From: DATGEP01 sp035310125
GTDB taxonomy: Bacteria; Chloroflexota; Ktedonobacteria; Ktedonobacterales; JADMIN01
Reading direction: 5' to 3'
Length of the DNA stretch: 16,593 bases
Assembly (NCBI GenBank): GCA_035310125.1
Contig: DATGEP010000292.1
Location: 1 to 16,593 of the forward strand
In this document: piece by piece, positions 1 through 5,607 of the stretch
Layout of the letters: each line of letters starts with the position of its first letter
Position numbering within the stretch: the first letter of the stretch is position 1
Translations under genes and position numbers: made by a program
Notes under the pieces: model-generated
Told to the model about the DNA's origin: nothing
The model's database searches: none
The model's input: only the letters and a program-made list of their open reading frames with translations

Positions 1-61
1 CCCATAGGTGCGTGTGCCCATCAACGACGAAGATCTCTTTTCCGTCTTTCGTCCTGTACAT
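1..61 (-). CDS. Amidohydrolase, N-terminal fragment (cut by window edge)
   Basis: Reading the minus strand from the ATG at 61-59 gives 20 codons, MYRTKDGKEIFVVDGHTHLW, before the window ends. The VVDGHTHLW stretch is the first beta-strand and the HxH metal-binding motif of the amidohydrolase superfamily. It most resembles the amidohydrolase-2 / ACMSD-like branch, whose proteins begin with a short lead-in and then I/V-D-x-H-x-H-L/W. The start is well supported: GGAGGG lies at 70-75 (minus strand), 8 nt before the ATG. These enzymes use one or two metal ions for hydrolysis or non-oxidative decarboxylation; the substrate cannot be read from 20 residues. The gene is preceded by an unusually long, hairpin-rich leader. 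The family call is fairly sure, the subfamily is not. Confidence 0.72.
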   Translation of the reverse strand, partial: MYRTKDGKEIFVVDGHTHLW

Positions 62-439
62 CGCGTGAACCCTCCATCCGTGGCGCCGGCACTGCGCCGG
101 CAACGCCTCTAAGCGACTACTGGCCGGGAGATGGCGGTGACGGAACGTCACTTCACCGTGCGCCGGGCGTGGCGCGCGGCGATCCACGGCGGCGCTCCGT
201 GAGAGCGCGTGCGTCACGGCACGCGCGACGACCTACGCGAGGGATCTCATCTGCGTGTGGAGAGGAGCGAACGTGCTGTGGGAGGACGACCTACACAGGT
301 GACGCTACCGGGTGTACAGGTCTGGAGCATCGGAGGGGAGTAGCGTCTCCGATTTCGCATGGTGGAATGTCTTTACAGGGTCGCCGCTGGTGGTGCGACA
401 AAGTGTAGCACAAGCCGCGGCGGCGCTGCAACACGCCCG
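62..439 (-). promoter_or_regulatory. Long structured 5' leader and promoter of the amidohydrolase gene
   Basis: This stretch has no convincing gene. On the minus strand an extended -10, TGC followed by TACACT (402-407, with TGC at 408-410), has a weak -35-like TTGCAG at 426-431 and an 18-nt spacer. Transcription would start near 395, leaving about 330 nt of leader before the amidohydrolase ATG at 61. The leader holds several perfect inverted repeats: a pseudoknot-compatible pair at 301-353, an 8-bp hairpin at 205-226, a 6-bp GAA/TTC triloop hairpin at 137-151 with a competing stem 135-140/153-158, and a 6-bp hairpin at 85-101 just upstream of the ribosome-binding site. A 10-nt direct repeat, GACGACCTAC, occurs at 227-236 and 285-294. 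I recognise no known riboswitch class. Confidence 0.5.
301..353 (-). promoter_or_regulatory. Interleaved perfect stems (pseudoknot or mutually exclusive hairpins)
   Basis: Two perfect inverted repeats interlock. GACGCTAC at 301-308 pairs with GTAGCGTC at 340-347. ATCGGAG at 329-335 pairs with CTCCGAT at 347-353. Because the arms alternate, the two stems form either an H-type pseudoknot or a two-state switch. On the minus strand, which the upstream promoter would transcribe, the order is: stem 1 arm (353-348), stem 2 arm (346-340), a 4-nt loop TCCC, stem 1 arm, a 20-nt loop, stem 2 arm. That arrangement is geometrically compatible with an H-type pseudoknot if base 347 serves as the one-nucleotide first loop. 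The function is unknown. Confidence 0.45.
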
Positions 440-1537
440 CTACATGCCAACATAGCGGGCATAAATCGTGCGTGCCACCGCCGTGTCGTCAGTTCCCTTA
501 ATGATCGCGCGCGCGTCGGGGAAGATCGTTACCTCATAGCCATCCACGCGCAGGCGCAGCAGGAAGCCGTTGCTCTGCACCTCGCTCGCGCCACGCAGCC
601 GCTCCGCCAGCGCGGCGAGATCGAGCGGCGCCCGCGTCCCGTGCGGCGGCCTCACCTGCACAGCATTGCGCCCGCAGAGCGACGTGCCGCTCTCATCTAT
701 GCTCGCGTCCAGATAGTCATACTCGCCCCGCCCGCACGCGGGACAATCCGCCTGGCGCGGCACCTCAATGGCGTCGTAGGTATTCTCCCACAGATCCAGC
801 CACGTCATGCCGCGCCGCAGCTTGTCGCTGCCCACGAGCAGCTTCAGCGCCTCGGTGGCGGCAATACCTCCAATAGCGCCCACGATCCCATTGAGGACGC
901 CCGCCGTATCGCAGGTCGGCGTCGTGCCGGGCAGGGGACGATCCGGAAAGACGCAGCGCAGGCACGCCGTGTCTCGCGGTAGAATGGTCATCGTGACGCC
1001 ATAAGCCGCGATAACCCCGCTGTAAATCCAGGGAACATTTTGCTTCACGCATGCGTCATTGAGGAGATAGCGCGTCTCAAAGTTGTCCGTGCCGTCCAGG
1101 GCGAGGTCCACGCCTTCCAGCAGCTCCTCGATGTTCTCGGCGGTCACGTCCGTCGCCAGTGGCTCGACTTCGACGAGTGAGTTGATGCGGCCAATGCGCT
1201 GCGCGGCGGCGACGGCTTTGGGCAGGCCCGCCAGCGCGTCCTCCTCCTCGTAGAGCACCTGGCGTTGAAGGTTGTTGCCTTCGACGAAGTCGCGGTCGGC
1301 AATGCGCAGATGCCCTACGCCGGCCCGAGCCAGGTTGTTGGCGAGAACACTGCCCGTCGCGCCGCAGCCGACGATCAGGACGCGCGCTCGCGCCAGCCGC
1401 TCCTGTCCCTCGCGCCCGACGCCAGCGAAGAGTGTCTGTCGTGAGTAGCGCTCGACGCCACCCAGCGCGGGTGGCAGGGTGCGATCAGTCGCCGCGGAAG
1501 CGCCAGATATGGAGTGCGGAGTGTGGGGAGTAAGCAT
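440..1537 (-). CDS. ThiF/MoeB/HesA-family adenylyltransferase (E1-like)
   Basis: This 365-aa protein of the E1-like family activates the C-terminal glycine of a ubiquitin-like sulfur carrier (ThiS/MoaD type) by adenylation, as in thiamine or molybdopterin synthesis. Residues 24-270 are the classic fold: YSRQTLFAGVG entry (31-41), nucleotide-binding GCGATG (57-62), D81, an NNLQRQ segment with the arginine finger at R92, DGTDNFETR (149-157), TCDTAGVLNG with C209 at the position of the reactive cysteine, and two zinc-type pairs, C192/C195 and C265/C268. Residues 285-365 form a small extra domain (GFLLRLRVDGYEVTIFPDAR) where many MoeB relatives carry rhodanese. I chose the ATG at 1537 because GAGGAC precedes it; an in-frame ATG at 1588 has no ribosome-binding site. 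No ThiS, MoaD or cysteine desulfurase gene is next to it, so thiF versus moeB cannot be decided. Confidence 0.9.
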   Translation of the reverse strand: MLTPHTPHSISGASAATDRTLPPALGGVERYSRQTLFAGVGREGQERLARARVLIVGCGATGSVLANNLARAGVGHLRIADRDFVEGNNLQRQVLYEEEDALAGLPKAVAAAQRIGRINSLVEVEPLATDVTAENIEELLEGVDLALDGTDNFETRYLLNDACVKQNVPWIYSGVIAAYGVTMTILPRDTACLRCVFPDRPLPGTTPTCDTAGVLNGIVGAIGGIAATEALKLLVGSDKLRRGMTWLDLWENTYDAIEVPRQADCPACGRGEYDYLDASIDESGTSLCGRNAVQVRPPHGTRAPLDLAALAERLRGASEVQSNGFLLRLRVDGYEVTIFPDARAIIKGTDDTAVARTIYARYVGM

Positions 1538-1644
1538 GATGACGTCCTCGGTCCTGTGGCGATTCGCTCCCGAAGTACCGAGAGCCATAGGACATTCTGG
1601 TAGGCGACGTGGGAATCATTGTGCTCTCACCATAACTATTGTAG

Positions 1645-1673
1645 GGCAGTGTGCGCCGGGCGCGCACGCTGCC
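1645..1673. repeat. 12-bp inverted repeat between divergent thiF-like and receiver genes
   Basis: GGCAGTGTGCGC (1645-1656) and GCGCACGCTGCC (1662-1673) are inverted copies with one mismatched position (1650/1668, a T-G wobble on the plus strand) and a 5-bp spacer. It lies in the 303-bp divergent intergenic region, next to a minus-strand TACAAT (1638-1643) that could be the -10 of the thiF-like gene and about 44 bp upstream of the receiver gene's -10. With no T-run it is more likely a protein-binding site than a terminator. No regulator can be named. Confidence 0.4.
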
Positions 1674-1713
1674 GGCGAGATGCGAATGCACTCTATGCGG
1701 AGAAAGCGCCGTA

Positions 1714-1722
1714 TGGTAGAAT
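1714..1722 (+). promoter_or_regulatory. Extended -10 promoter of the receiver pair
   Basis: TGG followed by TAGAAT (1717-1722) is an extended -10 element matching 5 of 6 consensus bases. No clear -35 box is present. A start near 1729 would give a leader of about 110 nt before the ATG at 1841. It is the best promoter candidate for the two tandem receiver genes. Confidence 0.5.
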
Positions 1723-1840
1723 GCTGCCACGGTCGTGTCGCGATTCGTCACGGTTGGCCGGCGCTGATAAGTTGTTGAGGATGTTGTGCGGCGGTCCAGC
1801 GGTTGAACAGGGAAGTGGGTACGCTGGTAGGGGTGGAAGT

Positions 1841-2347
1841 ATGTCTAGACAGATGGCGCGGGCTTCGAGCGATAGCATCCAGGTGCTCCCGCATAAAAAG
1901 GTGCTGGTGATTGACGACAATCCCACGATTGTCGAGCTAATCCGGCATGCGGTCGGGATGTATGGCAAGTACGACGTGGTAGTGGCCTACGATGGTGTAC
2001 AAGGGCTGGAACGCTTTTACAGCGAGCATCCCGATTGTGTCATCGTGGACGTGAAGATGCCACGTATGGATGGCTACCAGGTGGTGCGATGCATTCGGGG
2101 CGACAGCGCCTCAGCGCATACACCATTGATCATTTTGAGCGCGATGATTGAAGAAGATGACCAGATGACCGGTCTTCTGTCAGGCGTAGATGAATATGTC
2201 GCCAAACCGTTCAAGCCAAGCGTGCTCTGCGCGACACTCGAACGGGTTATGCGCATCACGCCGGAAGAGCGTGAGCGGCGTCTGGAACAGCTCGCCGCCG
2301 CCGATGAAGATGGCGCTGGCGACTTTACCGATGGCCCAAAAGAGTAG
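1841..2347 (+). CDS. Stand-alone response regulator receiver protein (canonical)
   Basis: This 168-aa protein is a single CheY-like receiver with no DNA-binding or enzymatic output domain. Every phosphorylation residue is present: acidic pair D25/D26 in VLVIDDNP, phosphoacceptor D70 in VIVDVKMPRMDG, S100 in the LSA segment, and K122 in YVAKPF. The receiver spans about residues 18-140, followed by a charged tail (EERERRLEQ, then an acidic DEDGAGDFTDG). I chose the ATG at 1841 because the GGGGTGGA stretch precedes it and the receiver begins soon after; the open frame upstream to 1619 looks non-coding. Such proteins relay phosphate or act by protein contact; the partner kinase is not in this window. 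It is followed 117 nt later by a second, degenerate receiver, probably in the same transcript. Confidence 0.9.
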   Translation: MSRQMARASSDSIQVLPHKKVLVIDDNPTIVELIRHAVGMYGKYDVVVAYDGVQGLERFYSEHPDCVIVDVKMPRMDGYQVVRCIRGDSASAHTPLIILSAMIEEDDQMTGLLSGVDEYVAKPFKPSVLCATLERVMRITPEERERRLEQLAAADEDGAGDFTDGPKE

Positions 2348-2367
2348 TGCGGAGCACAACCGGTGAT

Positions 2368-2408
2368 CTGAACCGTTCAGCAAGGAAGATGGTTCCTTAA
2401 GAGGAACC
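2368..2408 (+). repeat. Two adjacent inverted repeats between the receiver genes
   Basis: CTGAAC and GTTCAG flank a single C (2368-2380). GGTTCCT (2391-2397) and AGGAACC (2402-2408) enclose a 4-nt TAAG loop. GAACC at 2370-2374 can also pair with GGTTC at 2391-2395, so the first repeat and the second hairpin offer alternative pairings. There is no T-run, so a simple intrinsic terminator is unlikely. The site could tune expression of the second receiver relative to the first. Confidence 0.35.
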
Positions 2409-2464
2409 GGGGGTGTAACGTGGTGGCGGAACAACTGTTTGAGGGATATATGCAGGAGCGCCAG

Positions 2465-2860
2465 ATGAGTGTGCTCGTCGTAGAGGGGAATTCCGCGGCG
2501 CGCGAGCGGGTGCGCCAGGCTCTGGGCGACGGCTACTCGTTGCGCTTCGCTTGCGGCGCGCACGAGGCGCTGGAAGCCGTACGCCAGAACACGCCGGATC
2601 TGGTAGTGAGCGAAGTAGACCTACCAGAAGGCGATGGGCTGAACCTCTGCGAGCAGGTACGCAACCTACCCGGTGCGAGCCAGCTTCCCATCATGCTGCT
2701 TACAAGCCGGGCCAGCATCACGGATAAAGTTGCGGGCTTCCAGGCCGGCGCCGACGACTACGTGGTTAAGCCGCTCGATCTGCGCCTCTTCAAGGCACGC
2801 ATCCGGCTGCTCTTCCGCATCAAGGGGCTTGAGCGGCCTCGCAGAGACATCGGCGCCTGA
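2465..2860 (+). CDS. Degenerate stand-alone receiver (pseudo-receiver)
   Basis: A 131-aa receiver-like protein with no output domain. The fold is clear: MSVLVVEGN strand 1, DLVVSEVDLPEGDG around the usual phosphorylation loop, LLTSR with T80, and DDYVVKPLD with K102. The active site is altered. The usual Asp-Asp pair reads E7-G8, and the phosphoacceptor aspartate is replaced by glutamate, E50. Glu at this place often mimics the phosphorylated state, so the protein may be constitutively active or a non-phosphorylated partner; that is inference. The ATG at 2465 is preferred because AGGAG (2454-2458) lies 6 nt upstream and the protein then starts exactly at strand 1. Alternative in-frame starts are GTG 2420 and ATG 2450. 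It follows the canonical receiver with no promoter visible between them. Confidence 0.87.
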   Translation: MSVLVVEGNSAARERVRQALGDGYSLRFACGAHEALEAVRQNTPDLVVSEVDLPEGDGLNLCEQVRNLPGASQLPIMLLTSRASITDKVAGFQAGADDYVVKPLDLRLFKARIRLLFRIKGLERPRRDIGA

Positions 2861-2929
2861 AGTCCCCTGGACCTAAGAGACGTTCAGTGGCGGCGGTTCC
2901 CAGGACGGTCGTGTCCGCCGCTGCGTCTC

Positions 2930-2959
2930 TTGTCGCCCGTCCGCCCGCGTTGGTATACT
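2930..2959 (+). promoter_or_regulatory. Promoter of the glutamine synthetase-like gene
   Basis: TGG followed by TATACT (2954-2959) is an extended -10 matching 5 of 6 bases. TTGTCG at 2930-2935 matches 4 of 6 bases of the -35 consensus, with an 18-bp spacer. Transcription would start near 2966, about 34 nt before the ATG at 3000. Confidence 0.6.
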
Positions 2960-2999
2960 GGGCGCCGGAAAACCACACTTCGCGGGGAGGAGCCACGTC

Positions 3000-4364
3000 A
3001 TGACCAACGACCGCGCGCGCGTGCAGCAGCTCATCGAAGAGCATACGATAGACACCGTCAAGATCGGCGGACCCGACTATGACGGCATATTCCGCGGCAA
3101 GCGACTCCCCGCGGACGTGTTCCTGAACGGCCTGGAGCACGGCTTCGCGCAGGGCGATGTGCTCTTTGGCTGGGACATCGCCGAACAGCTCGTGCCTGGC
3201 CTGCGCTTCACTAACTGGGAAAGCGGCTACGCCGACCTGCGCATGGTGCCCGACCTCACGACGTTCCGTCTCGTTCCCTGGGAGGAGCGCGTCGCCACCG
3301 TCATCTGCGATTTCATGACCGAAAGCGGCGAACCCGTCGCCGTCTCCCCGCGCCACGTGTTCCGCCGCGTGCTCCAGCGCGCGGCTGATATGGGCTACCG
3401 CGCCGAGCTGGCGCTGGAGCTTGAGTTTCGTATCTGGCGCGAAGACCAGCGCTCGCTGCGCGCGAAACGTTGGCGCGACCTCACGCCGCTCAGCCCCACA
3501 ACCAGCTGCTACAGCCTGCACCGTTCCACCGGCGACGAGTTCATCGTCGGACGGTTGCGGCGCATGATGGACGCGCACGGCGTGCCAATCGAGGGCTACA
3601 ATCGCGAGCACGGCGAGGGCATGTACGAGATGAACCTGCGCCATACGTCGGGATTGGAGGCCGCCGACCGCGCGCTGCTCTTCCGGAACGGCGTAAAGGA
3701 GCTGTGTTTGTTGGATGGGCTGACGGCGAGCTTCATGGCAAAGCCCTTCGCCGAGGAAGACGGCAATAGCGGCCACCTGCACCAGAGCCTCTGGAACGCG
3801 CAGGGGCAGAACGTATTCTACGACGCAGCCAGCCCGCACCACCTCTCCGCCATATTCCATTCATATATCGCGGGTGTCCTGCGCACGCTGCCAGAGCTTT
3901 TCGCGCTCTACGCGCCCAACATCAATTCCTATAAGCGCTACGTCGCCGGCTCCTGGGCGCCGACCGTCGCGGCCTGGGGCATCGAGACACGCACGCCGTC
4001 GCTGCGGGCGATTACCGGCTCACCGGACGCGGCGCGCTTGGAAAATCGCGTGCCTGGCTCCGATGTAAACCCCTACCTCGCAATGGCCGCAAGCCTGGCC
4101 GGTGGCCTCGCCGGCATCGCGGACGGCCTGAGCGCGCCGCCCCCCGTGCGCGGCAACGCCTACACGCTGCCGGAAGATGTCGCTCCGCGCCTGCCGCGCA
4201 CGCTGGATGAAGCCATCGAGCGCTTCGACAAGAGCGCGCTGGCTCGCGAGTGGTTCGGCGATCTCTTCGTAGACGACTTTGTGACGATGCGCCGCTGGGA
4301 GCTGCGGCAATATCACGCTACGGTCTCTGAATGGGAGCGCGATCGCTACTTCGAGATGATCTGA
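3000..4364 (+). CDS. Glutamine synthetase family ligase, PuuA-like
   Basis: A 454-aa ATP-dependent glutamate-amine ligase of the glutamine synthetase fold. Residues 14-105 are the N-terminal beta-grasp domain (TVKIGGPDYDGIFRGKRL). The catalytic domain shows LELEF with metal ligands E140/E142, GEGMYEMNL (205-213, E210), SGHLHQSLW with H259 (257-265), NSYKRYVAG with R313 (309-317), and ENRVPGSDVNPYLA (348-361). The NxxSYKRxxxGSxAP and ENRxPGxDxNPYLA forms resemble gamma-glutamylputrescine synthetase (PuuA) and FluG-type relatives more than nitrogen-assimilating GlnA. The adenylylation tyrosine loop of GlnA is absent. The likely substrate is therefore glutamate plus a polyamine or other amine, but no polyamine-pathway gene is adjacent to settle it. 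GGGGAGGAG lies 7 nt before the ATG. It appears to be a single-gene unit with its own promoter. Confidence 0.9.
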   Translation: MTNDRARVQQLIEEHTIDTVKIGGPDYDGIFRGKRLPADVFLNGLEHGFAQGDVLFGWDIAEQLVPGLRFTNWESGYADLRMVPDLTTFRLVPWEERVATVICDFMTESGEPVAVSPRHVFRRVLQRAADMGYRAELALELEFRIWREDQRSLRAKRWRDLTPLSPTTSCYSLHRSTGDEFIVGRLRRMMDAHGVPIEGYNREHGEGMYEMNLRHTSGLEAADRALLFRNGVKELCLLDGLTASFMAKPFAEEDGNSGHLHQSLWNAQGQNVFYDAASPHHLSAIFHSYIAGVLRTLPELFALYAPNINSYKRYVAGSWAPTVAAWGIETRTPSLRAITGSPDAARLENRVPGSDVNPYLAMAASLAGGLAGIADGLSAPPPVRGNAYTLPEDVAPRLPRTLDEAIERFDKSALAREWFGDLFVDDFVTMRRWELRQYHATVSEWERDRYFEMI

Positions 4365-4384
4365 CGCGGCTTCCCCTCGCCGCG
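4365..4384 (+). terminator. Hairpin directly after the glutamine synthetase-like gene
   Basis: CGCGGC (4365-4370) and GCCGCG (4379-4384) form a perfect 6-bp stem with an 8-nt loop, starting at the base after the stop codon. No T-run follows. It may stop or slow transcription or protect the 3' end. Confidence 0.3.
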
Positions 4385-4469
4385 CAGGTGTCGGGGCATA
4401 ACCTGCCTGCCTGCGCCCGCTGGAGATGGGGCGCCTTGCCGCCCGGCTATGGCGCTCGCTGGTGCGGCT

Positions 4470-4478
4470 TGATACAAT
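4470..4478 (+). promoter_or_regulatory. Extended -10 promoter of the CtaG gene
   Basis: TGA followed by TACAAT (4473-4478) is an extended -10 matching 5 of 6 bases, with no obvious -35 box. It lies 49 bp upstream of the CtaG start codon at 4527. Confidence 0.5.
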
Positions 4479-4526
4479 ATCGGGAGGATATGCGCGCGCG
4501 CCTCACAGACAGAAAGCATCGCCACC

Positions 4527-5441
4527 ATGGTACTCGCCGGTGTTCCCGACCTGACGACGCCGATCTGGCTCCAGTGGAACTTTGACCCAATCCTGATACT
4601 CGGTATCGCCCTCATTACCGCGGCGTACTTCTATGCGCTGGGGCCGCTACGCCGCCGCTTCGGCTGGGCGGAGACAGTAGATCGCGGCCAGGTGGCGTGG
4701 TTCGTTACCGGCACCATCGTGTTGTTCCTCGCGCTCTGCTCCCCGCTAGACACCCTCGGCGACGACTACCTCTTCAGCGCCCATATGGTCCAGCATATGC
4801 TGCTTGCCATCGTTGCCCCGCCACTCTGGCTGCTCGGCACCCCGGACTGGATGCTGGCGCCGCTCTTTCGACGAGCGAGCGTGCTGCGGGTGGCGAAGTG
4901 GCTGACCAACCCTATCGTGGCGTTCGGCCTCTTCAATCTGGACCTCTGGCTCTGGCATGCGCCCACGCTCTATGATGCGACCCTGTCCAACGACCAGATT
5001 CATATCCTGGAGCATCTGACATTCATCGTCCTGGGTGTGCTCTTTTGGTGGCCGATACTCAGCCCCGCGCGGGCGCTGCCTCGCATCTCGAAGGGATTTG
5101 GCATCCTGTATTCCTTCCTCGCGTGCCAGCCAATGGTCGCGCTTGGTGCCCTCATCACCTTCGCCGCCCATCCGCTCTATGCCCCCTATGTCACGGCGCC
5201 ATCCATCTGGGGATCCACCCCGCTCGGCGATCAGCAGCTTGGGGGCCTCATCATGTGGCTGCCCACCAACATCCCCTACGTGATCGCGCTCAGTGTGCTG
5301 TTCTTTCAGTGGGTTGGCGAGCACGACCGCGCCGAGCGGGCCGCGGCGGGCGAGCTCGATGCTACGGACCCGGCCGCCGATCCAGCGCGCGGGCTAGCCA
5401 CGTCCGTGACGGCGGCTACGTTACCAGACGCGGGAGAGTAA
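4527..5441 (+). CDS. ctaG: Cytochrome c oxidase assembly factor, CtaG (caa3 type)
   Basis: A 304-aa polytopic membrane protein of the CtaG_caa3 family, needed to assemble caa3-type cytochrome c oxidase, probably in delivery of copper to the CuA/CuB sites. Family signatures are easy to follow: SPLDTLGDDYLFSAHMVQHMLL with H86 and H90 (72-93), APPLWLLGTP (97-106), LWLWHAPTLYD with H144 (140-150), IHILEHLTF with H159 and H163, FWWPILSP (173-180), and DQQLGGLIMWLP (235-246). About seven hydrophobic helices span residues 20-262, and a soluble charged Ala-rich tail follows (265-304). The histidines are the likely metal ligands. The ATG at 4527 has only a weak AGAAAG upstream. No oxidase subunit genes are in the window. 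It lies just before a DUF929-VKOR thiol-oxidation pair, which could relate to cysteine or copper chemistry of oxidase maturation. Confidence 0.9.
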   Translation: MVLAGVPDLTTPIWLQWNFDPILILGIALITAAYFYALGPLRRRFGWAETVDRGQVAWFVTGTIVLFLALCSPLDTLGDDYLFSAHMVQHMLLAIVAPPLWLLGTPDWMLAPLFRRASVLRVAKWLTNPIVAFGLFNLDLWLWHAPTLYDATLSNDQIHILEHLTFIVLGVLFWWPILSPARALPRISKGFGILYSFLACQPMVALGALITFAAHPLYAPYVTAPSIWGSTPLGDQQLGGLIMWLPTNIPYVIALSVLFFQWVGEHDRAERAAAGELDATDPAADPARGLATSVTAATLPDAGE

Positions 5442-5470
5442 GTATCGGATCATCCAGCGGGACCGCAGCG

Positions 5471-5510
5471 CGGGCGCCCAAATGCCCGTGCCACGTGGGC
5501 CACATATTTT
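5471..5510 (+). terminator. Possible weak terminator after ctaG
   Basis: CGGGC (5471-5475) pairs with GCCCG (5484-5488). Alternatively GCCC (5484-5487) pairs with GGGC (5497-5500), extended by G-T wobbles, and TTTT follows at 5507-5510. The two stems compete. The T-run also forms the start of the downstream -35 box, so the assignment is tentative. Confidence 0.27.
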
Positions 5511-5536
5511 GATGGCGTTGCCGCATACGATACAAT
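5509..5536 (+). promoter_or_regulatory. Promoter of the DUF929-VKOR pair
   Basis: TTGATG at 5509-5514 (4 of 6 to the -35 consensus) and TACAAT at 5531-5536 (5 of 6 to the -10 consensus) have a 16-bp spacer. Transcription would start near 5543, giving a leader of about 65 nt to the ATG at 5608. Confidence 0.55.
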
Positions 5537-5607
5537 AGGGCCAGGACGGCGGCACTGCGACCACCACTCCACAAGCACACATCCTGGACACTCGAAAAGA
5601 GGAACAT

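Noticed and set aside
359..982. Plus-strand open frame of 207 codons opposite the thiF-like gene
   Set aside because: It lies antisense to a clear E1-like protein and its translation is Arg/Ala-rich without motifs, a typical GC-rich shadow.
2820..3860. Minus-strand open frame of 346 codons opposite the glutamine synthetase-like gene
   Set aside because: Antisense to a well-supported enzyme gene, with no recognisable domain in the translation.
4490..4585. Possible 31-codon leader peptide before ctaG (ATG at 4490 just after GGAGG)
   Set aside because: The ribosome-binding site is only 2 nt from the ATG and lies at the predicted transcript start. The peptide is motif-free and overlaps ctaG out of frame.
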